Part shown: one piece after another, positions 1 to 9,287 of the stretch | How the letters are laid out: every line of letters begins with the position of its first letter | How positions within the stretch are numbered: position 1 is the stretch's first letter | NCBI GenBank assembly: GCA_027451865.1 | Contig: DAIDHW010000001.1 | Span: forward strand, 1,127,329-1,191,328 | Reading direction: 5' to 3' | Length of the DNA: 64,000 bases | From: Leptolyngbyaceae cyanobacterium clean351 | GTDB lineage: Bacteria; Cyanobacteriota; Cyanobacteriia; DAIDHW01 | Position numbers and translations under genes: made by a program | Notes under the pieces: generated by a model | Database searches by the model: none | What the model saw: only the letters and a program-made list of their open reading frames with translations | Told to the model about the DNA's origin: nothing

Positions 1-461
1 GAGCTGGTGATGCCAGCCGCTCGCCAAAGATAAAAGAAGCCGGACGTGATCTGAATACCGTGGAAGCCACCGCCCACGTCGGCATTGAGGATTTCTTGAC
101 CAAAAATAGGCCAGACCACCTGGGCACTAGGCTTGATCGCAGTGGGGTTGGATAGCCAAGCTTCGTAGTTTGAGAAGCGGGCCCCATGGAAGTACATACC
201 ACTCAACCAGACGAACACTACAGCCAGATGGCCGAAGTGGGCGCTGAAGATCTTGCGGGATACGTCTTCTAAGTCGCTCGTATGGCTGTCAAAATCGTGA
301 GCATTGGCGTGCAGGTTCCAAATCCATGTGGTTGTCTTTGGTCCCCGGGCCAAGGTGCGGTCGAAGTGACCCGGCTGAGCCCACTTCTCAAAGGAAGTAG
401 GTACTGGGTCCTTATCTACCACCACTCTGGCTTTAGGCCGCTCAGGGGGGCTGATCGTCAT
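1..461 (-). CDS. psaA: Photosystem I P700 apoprotein A1, N-terminal part (runs off the window)
   Basis: PsaA is one of the two large thylakoid membrane subunits that bind P700 and most of the antenna chlorophyll of photosystem I. About 153 N-terminal residues are visible. They begin [17 protein letters not shown] and include [14 protein letters not shown] and [19 protein letters not shown], which are the stromal extension and the start of the first membrane helix with its chlorophyll-ligating histidines. The ATG at 461 has AGGAGAG just upstream on the minus strand. The rest of the gene, and psaB if it follows as in other cyanobacteria, lies beyond the left edge. I am very sure of the family; the truncation is only the window edge. 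Confidence 0.97.
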   Translation of the reverse strand, partial: MTISPPERPKARVVVDKDPVPTSFEKWAQPGHFDRTLARGPKTTTWIWNLHANAHDFDSHTSDLEDVSRKIFSAHFGHLAVVFVWLSGMYFHGARFSNYEAWLSNPTAIKPSAQVVWPIFGQEILNADVGGGFHGIQITSGFFYLWRAAGITS

Positions 462-870
462 TGAGACTCTCCTGTCTGAAAACAAGGGATTGAGAAGTTC
501 CCCATCTGGGTCGTTACTGATGCATCAACATGAATTTTCCGATCCTCGGTAGCCTTAACACCATGAAGTTTTATGCGAGTTTGTAACAGACATGGGCAGG
601 GGCAACCCAGGGATTCGGAAAACGAGCGCTCAAGGCTAGCAGTTCTAACCCCAACAAGGCCGAAACAATTACAGAGACTGCTTTTGGAGTACCCAGCCAG
701 TATTATAGGCCTTGAGTCCCACTCGCCCCGGTCGCCGTTAACAATAATTCAAACTTGTTCAAGTTGGCTTTAGGGGAGGGTCATGATCCCCCCTGCCTAT
801 ATTAACCAAGCCTAGTTTTAGCGATAATCAGAGGTGATTAGCGCCTGTTTGGATCCTCAACTATTGTGTG

Positions 871-892
871 GGTCCGCAGTCTGCCGCGGATC
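871..892 (+). repeat. Hairpin GGTCCGC / GCGGATC in the leader region of the lipoprotein gene
   Basis: Seven base pairs, one of them G-U, enclose an eight-base loop (878-885). A smaller AGCG/CGCT pairing follows near 900-917. No T-tract follows, so this is not a simple terminator. It may be part of a structured 5' leader. Confidence 0.4.
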
Positions 893-953
893 AGGAGTAG
901 CGGTTTACCGAGTCGCTTTCCCCCTCATGAGCAACACCGGGAAGTATCTCAGG

Positions 954-973
954 CTAGACCCTACGGGGTCTAG
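954..973 (+). repeat. Perfect inverted repeat CTAGACCC-TACG-GGGTCTAG
   Basis: An eight-base-pair stem closes a TACG tetraloop 46 bases before the ATG at 1020. It is not followed by a T-run. It could be an operator or the last hairpin of a leader RNA; the sequence alone does not decide. Confidence 0.5.
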
Positions 974-1019
974 GGCAGTTCGCGAAAGTTAATTTAAATG
1001 TACTAAAATTCACTTAGCC

Positions 1020-2255
1020 ATGCAGAATTACTTTAGGGTTCGGGTAGTCCGGCACAACCACCTGGGCAGGAGTCTGGCTGCCATCATCACAGTGGTAGTG
1101 GTCGCCTTTGGCCTTCTCGGTTGTACGGAGAGTTTGGAAGTCAAGGATGCCCCACCCCCCCCCGATCCCTTGGGTATAGACCTAGTAGAGGTCAATCCCC
1201 CGGACCTGATTCGCCAACTAGACCAGTTCCTAGAGCAGTATCAGCCCCAGGTCAAGATTGTTAGTCCTACACCCGACCAGGTAATCGAAGACACTAAGCT
1301 TTCTCTAAAACTACAGGTGCAGGGCCTACCGATCTTTCGGGACCCCCAGTTGGGGCTTGGGCCGCACTTGCATATCTTGGTTGATAATCGGTCTTATCCG
1401 GAAATCTATGACCTCGATCAACCCATAGTCCTAGATAACCTAGAGCCTGGCACCCACACTCTCCGGGTCTTGGCCGCTAAACCCTGGCATGAGAGCTTTA
1501 AGAATCAGGGCGCCTTTGCCCAGGTAACTTTCCATCTATTTGCTAAAACCCCAGGCCATACTCCTGACCCACAAAAGCCTCTACTCACTTACCATCAACC
1601 GGAAGGAGTCTACGGCGCCGAACCGTTATTGTTGGACTACTACCTGACCAACGCCCCCCTGGATCTTGATTCCGAACAGACCTCCTGGCGAATTCGCTGC
1701 ACCATCAACGGTCAGAGTTTTGTGATGGACCGCTGGCAGTCGGTTTACCTGCAGGGGTTTCACCGGGGTCGTAACTGGGTGCAATTAGAATTTCTGGACA
1801 GCCAAGGCCAGCCGGTAGACAACGTTTTCAACAGTACTGTCCGGGTTGTCACCTACGACCCTAGCCAGAGGGACCCCCTAGCCCGTCTCCTGCGAGGGGA
1901 ATGGCGCCTAGGAACCGCTCAAAGGATAGTCAATCCAACCTACCAGGAAGACGCCAGCCCCGCGGCGGCAGTCCCAGAAATCCCCACCCGGGAACCGGCT
2001 AGCCCCGCGGCGGCAGTCCCAGAAATCCCCACTCCGGAACCGGCTAGCCCCGCGGCGGCAGTCCTAGAAATCCCCACTCCGGAACCGGCTAGCCCCGCGG
2101 CAGCAGTCCTAGAAATCCCTAGGTCAGGGGATAGCCTGGGATCAGCCCGAGTGGTTTCGACCACGGAGATCCCCGAAGTATTTCTAGACGAACCCTCCCC
2201 AGAACCCTCCCTTGCTGATGTAGACCCGGAAACCCCTTCCCCGTCACCGGATTAG
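1020..2255 (+). CDS. Predicted lipoprotein with a Pro/Ala-rich repetitive tail
   Basis: The 411-residue product is of unknown function. Residues 17-35 form a hydrophobic signal ending in the lipobox LLGC, so Cys35 should be lipidated and the protein membrane-anchored outside the cytoplasm. Residues about 60-310 look like a folded, beta-rich region. From about residue 312 the chain turns into four near-identical 15-residue repeats (core ASPAAAVPEIPTPEP), then an acidic, proline-rich end that suggests a spacer through the cell wall. The stop codon overlaps the GTG start of the next gene (TAGTG), so the two are probably translated together. I see no clear ribosome binding site before the ATG. 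Close homologues occur in cyanobacteria as conserved unknowns, as far as I recall. Confidence 0.75.
   Translation: MQNYFRVRVVRHNHLGRSLAAIITVVVVAFGLLGCTESLEVKDAPPPPDPLGIDLVEVNPPDLIRQLDQFLEQYQPQVKIVSPTPDQVIEDTKLSLKLQVQGLPIFRDPQLGLGPHLHILVDNRSYPEIYDLDQPIVLDNLEPGTHTLRVLAAKPWHESFKNQGAFAQVTFHLFAKTPGHTPDPQKPLLTYHQPEGVYGAEPLLLDYYLTNAPLDLDSEQTSWRIRCTINGQSFVMDRWQSVYLQGFHRGRNWVQLEFLDSQGQPVDNVFNSTVRVVTYDPSQRDPLARLLRGEWRLGTAQRIVNPTYQEDASPAAAVPEIPTREPASPAAAVPEIPTPEPASPAAAVLEIPTPEPASPAAAVLEIPRSGDSLGSARVVSTTEIPEVFLDEPSPEPSLADVDPETPSPSPD
1956..2122 (+). repeat. Four 45-base in-frame tandem repeats in the lipoprotein gene
   Basis: Units start at 1956, 2001, 2046 and 2091 (exactly 45 bases apart), and the last is cut off after about 30 bases. 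Copies differ by only a few substitutions, such as GTCCCAGAA versus GTCCTAGAA. Each encodes a 15-residue Pro/Ala unit. Near identity at the DNA level implies recent slippage or unequal recombination, so copy number is expected to vary between strains. Confidence 0.9.
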
Positions 2256-3304
2256 TGGAAGTCCTAGTGGTTGGCAGTGGTGTGGTGGGGGCGACCATTG
2301 CCTACTACCTAGCTAAGGGAGGGCTGGAGGTGACCCTAGTCGATCAATCGTCTCCTGCCCAAGGATCTACAGGTGCTGCCCTGGGTCTGCTCTACGGAGT
2401 GCTCAGCCAGAAACTCACGGGCCTGGCCCTTGATCTGCGGCTGCGCAGTCTCCACGCCTACGACCAATTGATCGGGGAATTAACCTATGAAATCCCCTAC
2501 AACCGTCAGGGAATCTTAAAGCTGGCCTACTGCGAGGCCGAAACTGAGGCTTGGGACCAGTTGATCCAGGTGCGGGCCGCCCAAGGTTGGCCCCTAATCC
2601 GCCTCAGCCCTCCCGAGGTCAGTTGGTCAGGAATAAATCCCACCGACTTGGTGGCAGCCCTTTACTCTCCCCGAGACCGCCAGGTAGACCCCAGGGCTTT
2701 GACCCTAGCCCTAGGGGCCAGAATTAGGCACTTAGGAGGACAAATTCACTTAGGAACAAGGGTAGAGATGCTGCAGGAAAGACCAGGGGGATGGGTAGTC
2801 CATACCTCCGAAGGAGTGATAAGGGCAGACTGGGTAGTGGTAAGTGCTGGTCTGGGCTCAGCAACACTCACCCCAGCAGTAAACTTAACCCCAGTCCTAG
2901 GCCAAGCCCTAGAGTTAGCCTGGCCTTGTCCACCCGGGCAACCCGTAATCACCCACAACGATGTGCACCTAGTCCCCCTGGGAGAGCAGGGCTATTGGGT
3001 AGGCGCAACTGTAGAGTTTCCCGGGGAGGATGCTTTCCCCGAGCCCGACCCGGCAGCCCTCCAAAAATTACGGGAGCAATCGGAAAAGTTCTATCCTGGT
3101 TTATCTCAGGCGCCTGTACGGCGGGCTTGGTGGGGGCTGCGGCCTCGGCCAGTAGGAGAGCCAGCCCCAGTAGTCCGGGCGGTAGGGGACCGGCTGATCC
3201 TGGCTACCGGCCACTATCGCAATGGGGTGTTGCTTGCCCCAGTTACCGCTGAGCTGGTACAGGCTTTGGTCCTGGGAGATAAAACACCTGGGCAGCTAAA
3301 ATAA
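2255..3304 (+). CDS. FAD-dependent amino-acid oxidase (ThiO/DadA family)
   Basis: The product is a 349-residue flavoenzyme of the D-amino-acid/glycine oxidase fold. The N-terminal GSGVVGATIAYYL is the GxGxxG FAD-binding motif and VTLVDQ is the ribose-binding strand end. The C-terminal ATGHYRNGVLLAP is the second FAD-contact motif of the family and is common to ThiO proteins, which oxidise glycine to iminoglycine for thiamine thiazole synthesis. In several cyanobacteria ThiO is fused to ThiG; here it stands alone, so the substrate is uncertain. It starts with GTG overlapping the previous stop. Its last 62 bases overlap the convergent glycosyltransferase gene. Confidence 0.8.
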   Translation: MEVLVVGSGVVGATIAYYLAKGGLEVTLVDQSSPAQGSTGAALGLLYGVLSQKLTGLALDLRLRSLHAYDQLIGELTYEIPYNRQGILKLAYCEAETEAWDQLIQVRAAQGWPLIRLSPPEVSWSGINPTDLVAALYSPRDRQVDPRALTLALGARIRHLGGQIHLGTRVEMLQERPGGWVVHTSEGVIRADWVVVSAGLGSATLTPAVNLTPVLGQALELAWPCPPGQPVITHNDVHLVPLGEQGYWVGATVEFPGEDAFPEPDPAALQKLREQSEKFYPGLSQAPVRRAWWGLRPRPVGEPAPVVRAVGDRLILATGHYRNGVLLAPVTAELVQALVLGDKTPGQLK

Positions 3305-4409
3305 TCACCGCTAGAGGGATCCACCACAGGGAGTAGTTGCGGTCCCCCGAGGGAGACCCGAGTAAGGTGGTAATAATTGCTATCAAGCCCAGGAAACAGC
3401 GGTCTAGGAGGGGGGGGCGGTAGTGCCAGATGTAGACAAACACCCCGGCAATCACTAAGGCTCCCCCCAACCGGGCGATCTTTCCCACTAGGGGAGGTAA
3501 ACCGTACAGCCAACTGGTAGAAACCATGGTTTGCTGGCCCCCGAAGAGGACTGCGTTGTCCACAAAAGCCTGGGGAGCAAGGCACAGATACACTAGCGCT
3601 GGGGTGAGTCCCAACAGAATCGCTCCCCCATACCGCCACCGCCCTACGCCTGGCAGACATAAGCCCATAAATAGCACCCCAGGAAAGAGCTTAGCCGCCG
3701 TGGAAAAGCCTACTAGTAGGCCAGCCCACATTGGTCGCTTTTCCCCGAGCCCCAGGGCAGCTAACAGCAAACTCACCGGCACGAGATCCACAGCCCCTTT
3801 AACGTAGGTCTCCTTGACTACCAAGGGCAACATCAAATAGAAAACTATTCCTACCAGGGCTGCCTGGCTACCCCTGACCTGCTTCAGCAGCAGGTATATC
3901 AATCCTGATACCAGGAGGTTGAGCAGAAAATTAGTCACCTGCACCCCCCTTTCACCCCCCAGGACACCCAAGGGCAGGTAGGCAAGGGCCATGACAGGCA
4001 GGTATTTCCAGCCGTCGTAGGTTATGGCTCCATGGTCCATAGCCGGTTTGGGGTTGATGGGCAGGAGGTAGGGATTTTGTCCGTGGAGAATAGCCTGGCC
4101 AGCCGCGAGGGTGTCAGTGGACATATCCAAGAGGTGGGGATGGACTAGGTCAAACCCCAAGCTGATCAGGTGGTAGAGAAAAAACAACCAGGCAGCTACT
4201 TTCAGGTTACGTTTTAGAGCCGGGGTTAGGGTTTGGGGGACACCCCCGCGGGACTTGAGCCACAGGGCCCCACCCAGGACCACCAGGAGCATCAAGGCCC
4301 GCTCTTTACCAGCTCCCCAGTCAAAGATATCGACCAAGCCGATGATCACCCAAAACCCTAGCCCTGTCAGCGCTAGGGTGCGTCCGAATCTCCGGCCTTC
4401 AATACTCAT
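3243..4409 (-). CDS. Polytopic GT87-type (DUF2029) glycosyltransferase
   Basis: The protein of about 388 residues is almost entirely made of hydrophobic helices. Short basic loops and the pattern of PYLLP and YPPF-like segments are typical of GT87/DUF2029 polyprenyl-phosphate-sugar mannosyltransferases, which add sugars on the outer face of the membrane. I chose ATG 4409 (MSIEGRRFGRTL); an in-frame TTG at 4442 would add 11 residues. The first luminal loop carries charged residues (QNPYLLPINP and following), as in the family. The acceptor cannot be read from the sequence. Its 3' end runs 62 bases into the oxidase gene on the other strand. Confidence 0.6.
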   Translation of the reverse strand: MSIEGRRFGRTLALTGLGFWVIIGLVDIFDWGAGKERALMLLVVLGGALWLKSRGGVPQTLTPALKRNLKVAAWLFFLYHLISLGFDLVHPHLLDMSTDTLAAGQAILHGQNPYLLPINPKPAMDHGAITYDGWKYLPVMALAYLPLGVLGGERGVQVTNFLLNLLVSGLIYLLLKQVRGSQAALVGIVFYLMLPLVVKETYVKGAVDLVPVSLLLAALGLGEKRPMWAGLLVGFSTAAKLFPGVLFMGLCLPGVGRWRYGGAILLGLTPALVYLCLAPQAFVDNAVLFGGQQTMVSTSWLYGLPPLVGKIARLGGALVIAGVFVYIWHYRPPLLDRCFLGLIAIITTLLGSPSGDRNYSLWWIPLAVIILAAQVFYLPGPKPVPAQR

Positions 4410-4502
4410 AAAAGATTTGGCAGCAAAGTCGACAACAGCCAACCTAGGGAGACTTGCGCCCTAGGAGATTACATTCACGGGCAGCCGAGACCAAGAAGCC
4501 GC

Positions 4503-4778
4503 CTATTCTCTGGCCTCTCCATCATAACCTGGAGAGGATTTGTAGAGGGCGTCAAGTTGCGCCCGCACATCCTCGACACTCATAGAGTGCAAAACCAATA
4601 GGGGCTCATTAATGGGATGGCCCGTACCATCTAGCATTTCCGGATGGCTTGACCATTGGTGAGGAGGGGGGCCGGAACGCTGGGATTCCAAGCCGAGAGT
4701 GAGGAGACTGCGAACTAAATTAACCATAGCTAAAATGGCGATCACGGTAAAGGCGAAAATGTAGATCAAATGAAACAT
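4503..4778 (-). CDS. DUF2973 small membrane protein
   Basis: A 91-residue protein with one N-terminal membrane helix (LIYIFAFTVIAILAMVNLVRSL) followed by a polar tail ending with a short helix, MSVEDVRAQLDALYKSS. This layout is that of the cyanobacterium-specific DUF2973 family, of unknown function. It lies 66 bases downstream of a DUF2605 gene in the same direction. The two families are usually neighbours in cyanobacteria, which supports both calls and suggests a shared role. Confidence 0.8.
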   Translation of the reverse strand: MFHLIYIFAFTVIAILAMVNLVRSLLTLGLESQRSGPPPHQWSSHPEMLDGTGHPINEPLLVLHSMSVEDVRAQLDALYKSSPGYDGEARE

Positions 4779-4844
4779 TGTGTCTCTCTCCAGGCAGCTT
4801 ACAGTTGGTCTATGAAAAACAAGTGTTATATTTGCGGGAATAAA

Positions 4845-5162
4845 CTAGGCGGTGGTTTGACGGGCACGGAAAAGTAAGGCAGCTTGCCAGCATTCACTGA
4901 CCAACTGATGCCAGCTCATGAGCACTGCGGTCTCAACCCCAGCCTTCGCATCGGTAGCCTGAACCAGGGCTTGGACGATAGTAGCTTGGCTTTGCGCTTC
5001 CTTGACCCGGGCTAATAGTTCTGCCTGCCCTTGAGCCCCCAAAAACTCCAGAGTCTCAGTCTCCAAAAGAGTCCGAGAGTTACTAAACCAGTACAAAAAG
5101 TCTTCTAGGAGGGGCTCAAGGATACTTTTGAGCAGTTCAGGTTCTGGGGAGTTAGAGTGCAT
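4845..5162 (-). CDS. DUF2605 protein
   Basis: A soluble, helical protein of 105 residues if started at ATG 5162 (MHSNSPEPELLKSILEPLLEDFLYWF). A second ATG at 5189 would add nine residues. The segments LLEDFLYWFSNSRTLLE and SWHQLVSECWQAALLFRAR match the cyanobacterial DUF2605 family, which has no known function. It probably heads a two-gene operon with the DUF2973 gene at 4503. The opposite-strand thrS starts about 110 bases away, so the promoters share this short region. Confidence 0.75.
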   Translation of the reverse strand: MHSNSPEPELLKSILEPLLEDFLYWFSNSRTLLETETLEFLGAQGQAELLARVKEAQSQATIVQALVQATDAKAGVETAVLMSWHQLVSECWQAALLFRARQTTA

Positions 5163-5297
5163 GGTGGTGAAACCTATAGCTGAATTCATTCTAATCTTAA
5201 ATAGTGTTTATAATTCTTCATTTTTGGCCCTAGTCTGGGGCGATTTCCCAGTTCCACTAGGGAAGTTTATGATAGGAAGACCCCCACGCCGGTTTCC

Positions 5298-7121
5298 ATG
5301 TCTGATTCTCCTACTGTGGAACGGGTGTATCTACCCCGCTCTAGTGAGTCTATCCAACTCCTGAAGATTCGCCATACCACTGCCCACGTTCTGGCTATGG
5401 CAGTCCAAAAACTTTTCCCCCGGGCCCAGGTGACTATTGGGCCTTGGATTGAGAATGGTTTTTACTACGACTTCGATCATCCAGAACCCTTCAGTGAGAA
5501 GGACCTAAAGGCCATCGAAAAGGAGATGGGCAAAATCATTCGCCGTAAGCTACCAGTACAGTGCGAAGAGGTAACCCGGGCTGAAGCCCAACGGCGAATC
5601 ACCGCCCTTGGGGAAATCTATAAGTTGGAAATTCTGGCGGGTTTGGCCGAGCCGATTACCATTTATCATCTGGGGGATGCCTGGTGGGACCTGTGTGCTG
5701 GCCCCCACGTAAGTAATACTGGCGACCTGAACCCGGACGCCATCGCCTTGGAAAAGGTGGCGGGGGCCTACTGGCGGGGGGATGAAACCAAAGCCCAGCT
5801 GCAGCGCATCTACGGCACGGCCTGGGAAACCCCTGAACAGCTTGCGGAGTACCAGCGACGCAAGCTAGAAGCTCTGCGCCGGGACCATCGACGCTTGGGT
5901 AAGGAATTAGGTCTATTTGTCTTCAGTGACCTGGTTGGTCCCGGACTCCCCCTCTGGACTCCACGGGGCACGATTCTCCGGTCAACCCTGGAAGATTTCC
6001 TGAGGCAAGAGCAGGTCCGGCGGGGCTACCAACCGGTAGCTACCCCCCACATTGCCCGTGTGGACCTATTTCGCGCCTCGGGCCACTGGCAAAAGTATCA
6101 AGAGGACATGTTCCCTTTGATGGCTGAGGATGACTCCCATCGGCAGCAAGAGCAGGGCTTTGTCCTCAAGCCCATGAACTGCCCCTTCCACATTCAGATT
6201 TATAAAAGTGAGCTGCGTTCCTACCGGGAGCTACCCTTGCGCCTGGCGGAGTTTGGCACTGTCTACCGTTACGAGCAGTCAGGAGAGCTTGGGGGATTAA
6301 CCCGAGTTCGCGGCTTTACCGTGGATGACGCCCACCTGTTTGTTACCCCTGATCAGCTCGGAAGCGAGTTTCTCCGGGTGGTGGATTTAATTTTGTCGGT
6401 ATTTGGGAAGTTACAGCTGCACCAGTTCCGAGCCCGGTTGAGCTTTCGTGACCCTGGGGCTGATAAATACATTGGCTCGCCAGAAAACTGGGATAAGGCC
6501 GAAGGAGCTATCCGACAAGCGGTCGAAACTTTGGGAATGGATTACTTCGAGGGAATTGGTGAGGCCGCCTTCTACGGACCCAAGCTAGACTTTATCTTTC
6601 AAGATGCCCTAGAGCGGGAGTGGCAGCTGGGTACAGTTCAGGTAGACTATAATCTGCCGGAGCGCTTTGATCTAGAGTATATTGCTGAGGATGGCTCCCG
6701 CCAGCGGCCGGTGATGCTGCACCGGGCTCCCTTCGGATCCCTAGAACGACTAATCGGGATTTTGATCGAGGAGTACGCCGGGGACTTCCCCCTGTGGCTA
6801 GCCCCTGAACAGGTGAGGATTCTGCCCGTGGGAGAGTCCCAGCTAGCCTATGCCCAAGCCGTGCAAGCCCAGATGATGACCCAGGGAATCAGGGCCACCG
6901 TGGATACGAGGGGAGAACGCCTCAACAAGCTGATCCGGGATGCGGAGAAAGACAAGATCCCCGTGATGGCCATAGTGGGAGCTAAAGAGCAACAAATCAA
7001 TCAGGTGAGCCTGCGGTTGCGCCCCGCCCAGGACCTAGGAGGCGTACCAGTCCCCCAGGTGATCGCGGCCCTTGAGGCGGCCATCTCCACCTACTCCAGC
7101 TTGCAGATCCCCCCCACCTAA
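5298..7121 (+). CDS. thrS: Threonyl-tRNA synthetase
   Basis: Charges tRNA-Thr in the cytoplasm. The 607-residue protein starts directly with the editing (N2) domain: HTTAHVLAMAVQKLFP and the late DLCAGPHV are its metal/substrate motifs. The class II catalytic core follows, with MNCPFHIQIYK (zinc-binding Cys), RGFTVDDAHLF and a C-terminal HRAPFGSLERLIGILIEEY (motif 3). An anticodon-binding domain closes the protein. The N-terminal TGS domain of the E. coli enzyme is absent, as is common for cyanobacterial ThrRS. It is a single gene; about 110 bases separate it from acs. Confidence 0.96.
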   Translation: MSDSPTVERVYLPRSSESIQLLKIRHTTAHVLAMAVQKLFPRAQVTIGPWIENGFYYDFDHPEPFSEKDLKAIEKEMGKIIRRKLPVQCEEVTRAEAQRRITALGEIYKLEILAGLAEPITIYHLGDAWWDLCAGPHVSNTGDLNPDAIALEKVAGAYWRGDETKAQLQRIYGTAWETPEQLAEYQRRKLEALRRDHRRLGKELGLFVFSDLVGPGLPLWTPRGTILRSTLEDFLRQEQVRRGYQPVATPHIARVDLFRASGHWQKYQEDMFPLMAEDDSHRQQEQGFVLKPMNCPFHIQIYKSELRSYRELPLRLAEFGTVYRYEQSGELGGLTRVRGFTVDDAHLFVTPDQLGSEFLRVVDLILSVFGKLQLHQFRARLSFRDPGADKYIGSPENWDKAEGAIRQAVETLGMDYFEGIGEAAFYGPKLDFIFQDALEREWQLGTVQVDYNLPERFDLEYIAEDGSRQRPVMLHRAPFGSLERLIGILIEEYAGDFPLWLAPEQVRILPVGESQLAYAQAVQAQMMTQGIRATVDTRGERLNKLIRDAEKDKIPVMAIVGAKEQQINQVSLRLRPAQDLGGVPVPQVIAALEAAISTYSSLQIPPT

Positions 7122-7230
7122 TTGGGTCCGGACTAGAGTTAATGATTTCCGGAGATTTACCGGGGCTCTGGGTCTGGTAAGTTGTTGCTAAGTCACCCCT
7201 AGTTTTCCGGCCCCTCCGAGCGCAATTCCT

Positions 7231-9183
7231 ATGGCAGACTCCTCCATCCAATCCATCCTCCGCGAACATCGGCTATTCTGGCCATCGGAATCCTTTGCTC
7301 AAGCTGCCCACATTGGCAGCCGCGCCCAGTACGAACAACTGGCTGCCCAGGCGCGGGAGGACCCCGAGGGGTTTTGGGCCGAGCAAGCCACCCGGGAATT
7401 GGAATGGTTTACGCCCTGGAACCAAGTGTTGGACTGGCAGCCACCCTCAGCCCGGTGGTTTGTGGGAGCTAAGCTCAACATCACCCACAATTGCCTAGAC
7501 CGGCATCTGCAAACCTGGCGGCGTAATAAGGCAGCCCTAATCTGGGAAGGTGAACTAGGGGACACCCGTACCCTTACTTATAGTCAACTGCACTGGGAAG
7601 TGTGCCAGTTTGCCAATGCTCTGCGGGCTCTCGGGGTGGAGGAGGGAGACCGGGTGGGGATTTACTTACCCCTGATTCCCGAGGCGGCCATTGCCATGCT
7701 GGCGTGTGCTCGCCTCGGAGCCATCCATACAGTGGTGTTTGGCGGCTTCAGTGCTGAGGCCCTGCGGGAGCGGTTAATTCATTGCCAGGTCAAATTGGTG
7801 GTGACAGCGGACGGTGGTTGGCGCAAGGACGCGATTGTCCCCCTGAAAGCCCAGGTAGACCAAGCCCTAGTGGGAGTGGAGACGGTAAAAAATGTCCTAG
7901 TGGTCCAGCGGACCGCTACCCCCATCACCATGGAGCCCGGCCGGGACCACTGGTGGCACGACCTGCGCCAGGGCATGTCTGCCGTCTGTCCCCCTGTAGA
8001 CCTCGATAGTGAACATCCCCTTTTTGTCCTCTACACCTCTGGGAGCACCGGCAAACCGAAGGGGGTAGTGCACACCACTGGTGGTTATAACCTCTATACT
8101 CACCTGACCACCAAGTGGATTTTTGACCTGCGAGACACGGATGTGTACTGGTGCACTGCGGATGTAGGTTGGGTAACTGGCCACAGCTACGTGGTGTACG
8201 GCCCCCTGTCTAACGGGGCGACGATCCTGATGTACGAGGGGGCCCCGCGCACCTCCCGGCCTGGTTGCACCTGGGAGCTGATCGAAAAGTATCAGGTGAG
8301 CGTGTTTTATACTGCCCCTACTGCTATTCGGGCCGCCCTCCGCCAAGGAGAGCACCTGCCTCGAGCCTGCGACCTTAGTTCCCTACGGCTATTGGGGACA
8401 GTGGGAGAACCCATCAACCCGGAGGCTTGGATATGGTTTTACCGGGTAGTCGGTGGGGAACGTTGCCCGATTGTCGACACTTGGTGGCAAACCGAGACCG
8501 GCGGCATTATGGTCAGTGCTTTACCGGGAGCGGTCCCTCTCAAACCTGGTTCGGCTACCCTACCCTTCCCAGGGATTCAAGCGGACGTAGTCAATCACAA
8601 AGGGGAAGGTGTCCCCCCCAACAGCGGCGGATATCTAGTTGTGCGCTACCCTTGGCCGGGGATGGCCCGCACCCTCTACGGTGACGAAGAACGTTTCCGG
8701 CGCACCTATTGGGAGCACATTCCCGGGCAGCTGTACTTCTCAGGGGACGGGGCGCGCCGGGACGAGGAGGGCTATTTTTGGGTGATGGGCCGGGTCGATG
8801 ATGTGATCAACGTGGCAGGTCACCGATTAGGGACCATGGAGATCGAGGCGGCTCTGGCTTCTCACCCAGTGGTAGCAGAAGCGGCAGTGGTAGGCCGGCC
8901 AGACCCAGTCAAGGGGGAAGAAATCGTGGCCTTTGTGATCCTCGAGCAGGGGAGCAGTTACCATGAGGGACTGCATCAGGCTCTCAAACAACACGTAGTC
9001 CAGGAGATCGGCGCCATTGCTCGGCCGGGGGAGATCCACTTTACCGAGGCCTTACCGAAAACCCGCTCTGGCAAGATTCTCCGCCGTTTGCTGCGCTCTG
9101 TAGCCGCTGGAGAGGAGGTGACTGGAGACACCTCAACTCTAGAGGACCGGGCAGCCCTAGACCAGCTGCGGGAGACCAACTAA
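7231..9183 (+). CDS. acs: Acetyl-CoA synthetase
   Basis: A 650-residue AMP-forming enzyme that activates acetate to acetyl-CoA through acetyl-AMP. The ATP-binding loop [18 protein letters not shown], the adenylate motif [10 protein letters not shown] and the hinge motif [16 protein letters not shown] are all present. [13 protein letters not shown] near the C-terminus carries the lysine that acetylation controls in this family. Length and motif order are those of bacterial Acs. It lies alone between thrS and the convergent nblA. Confidence 0.95.
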   Translation: MADSSIQSILREHRLFWPSESFAQAAHIGSRAQYEQLAAQAREDPEGFWAEQATRELEWFTPWNQVLDWQPPSARWFVGAKLNITHNCLDRHLQTWRRNKAALIWEGELGDTRTLTYSQLHWEVCQFANALRALGVEEGDRVGIYLPLIPEAAIAMLACARLGAIHTVVFGGFSAEALRERLIHCQVKLVVTADGGWRKDAIVPLKAQVDQALVGVETVKNVLVVQRTATPITMEPGRDHWWHDLRQGMSAVCPPVDLDSEHPLFVLYTSGSTGKPKGVVHTTGGYNLYTHLTTKWIFDLRDTDVYWCTADVGWVTGHSYVVYGPLSNGATILMYEGAPRTSRPGCTWELIEKYQVSVFYTAPTAIRAALRQGEHLPRACDLSSLRLLGTVGEPINPEAWIWFYRVVGGERCPIVDTWWQTETGGIMVSALPGAVPLKPGSATLPFPGIQADVVNHKGEGVPPNSGGYLVVRYPWPGMARTLYGDEERFRRTYWEHIPGQLYFSGDGARRDEEGYFWVMGRVDDVINVAGHRLGTMEIEAALASHPVVAEAAVVGRPDPVKGEEIVAFVILEQGSSYHEGLHQALKQHVVQEIGAIARPGEIHFTEALPKTRSGKILRRLLRSVAAGEEVTGDTSTLEDRAALDQLRETN

Positions 9184-9287
9184 GCAGCGCCGGCCAGGCA
9201 CATCCCTAACTTCTACCACCCTGGGACTAAAACCGGAAGAGAAAATAAGGAGGGCCTCCTGGGCCAGAATCTCAACCCCTAAGAAGA

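Larger units (their letters stand above)
462..1019. other. 558-base intergenic region between psaA and a lipoprotein gene
   Basis: This stretch separates two divergent genes, so the left half must hold the psaA promoter and leader and the right half the promoter of the gene at 1020. There is a perfect 10-base palindrome, TGATGCATCA, at 518-527 on the psaA side. A TATATT hexamer at 798-803 could be a rightward -10 box, but no good -35 accompanies it. From about 840 to 980 there are consecutive hairpins, listed separately. The 66-codon open frame at 573-773 resembles nothing I know, and I do not call it. Confidence 0.5.

Noticed and set aside
518-527. TGATGCATCA palindrome in the psaA upstream region
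   Set aside because: Ten-base palindromes occur by chance and it fits no known regulator consensus that I can name.
573-773. 66-codon plus-strand frame between psaA and the lipoprotein gene
   Set aside because: No recognisable family and no ribosome binding site.
880-940. GGAGTAGC resembling part of the yybP-ykoY (manganese) riboswitch
   Set aside because: The other conserved segments could not be found and the downstream gene is a lipoprotein, not a metal transporter.
1940-2164. 74-codon minus-strand frame across the tandem repeats
   Set aside because: It is the antisense of the 45-base repeats and has no start signal of its own.
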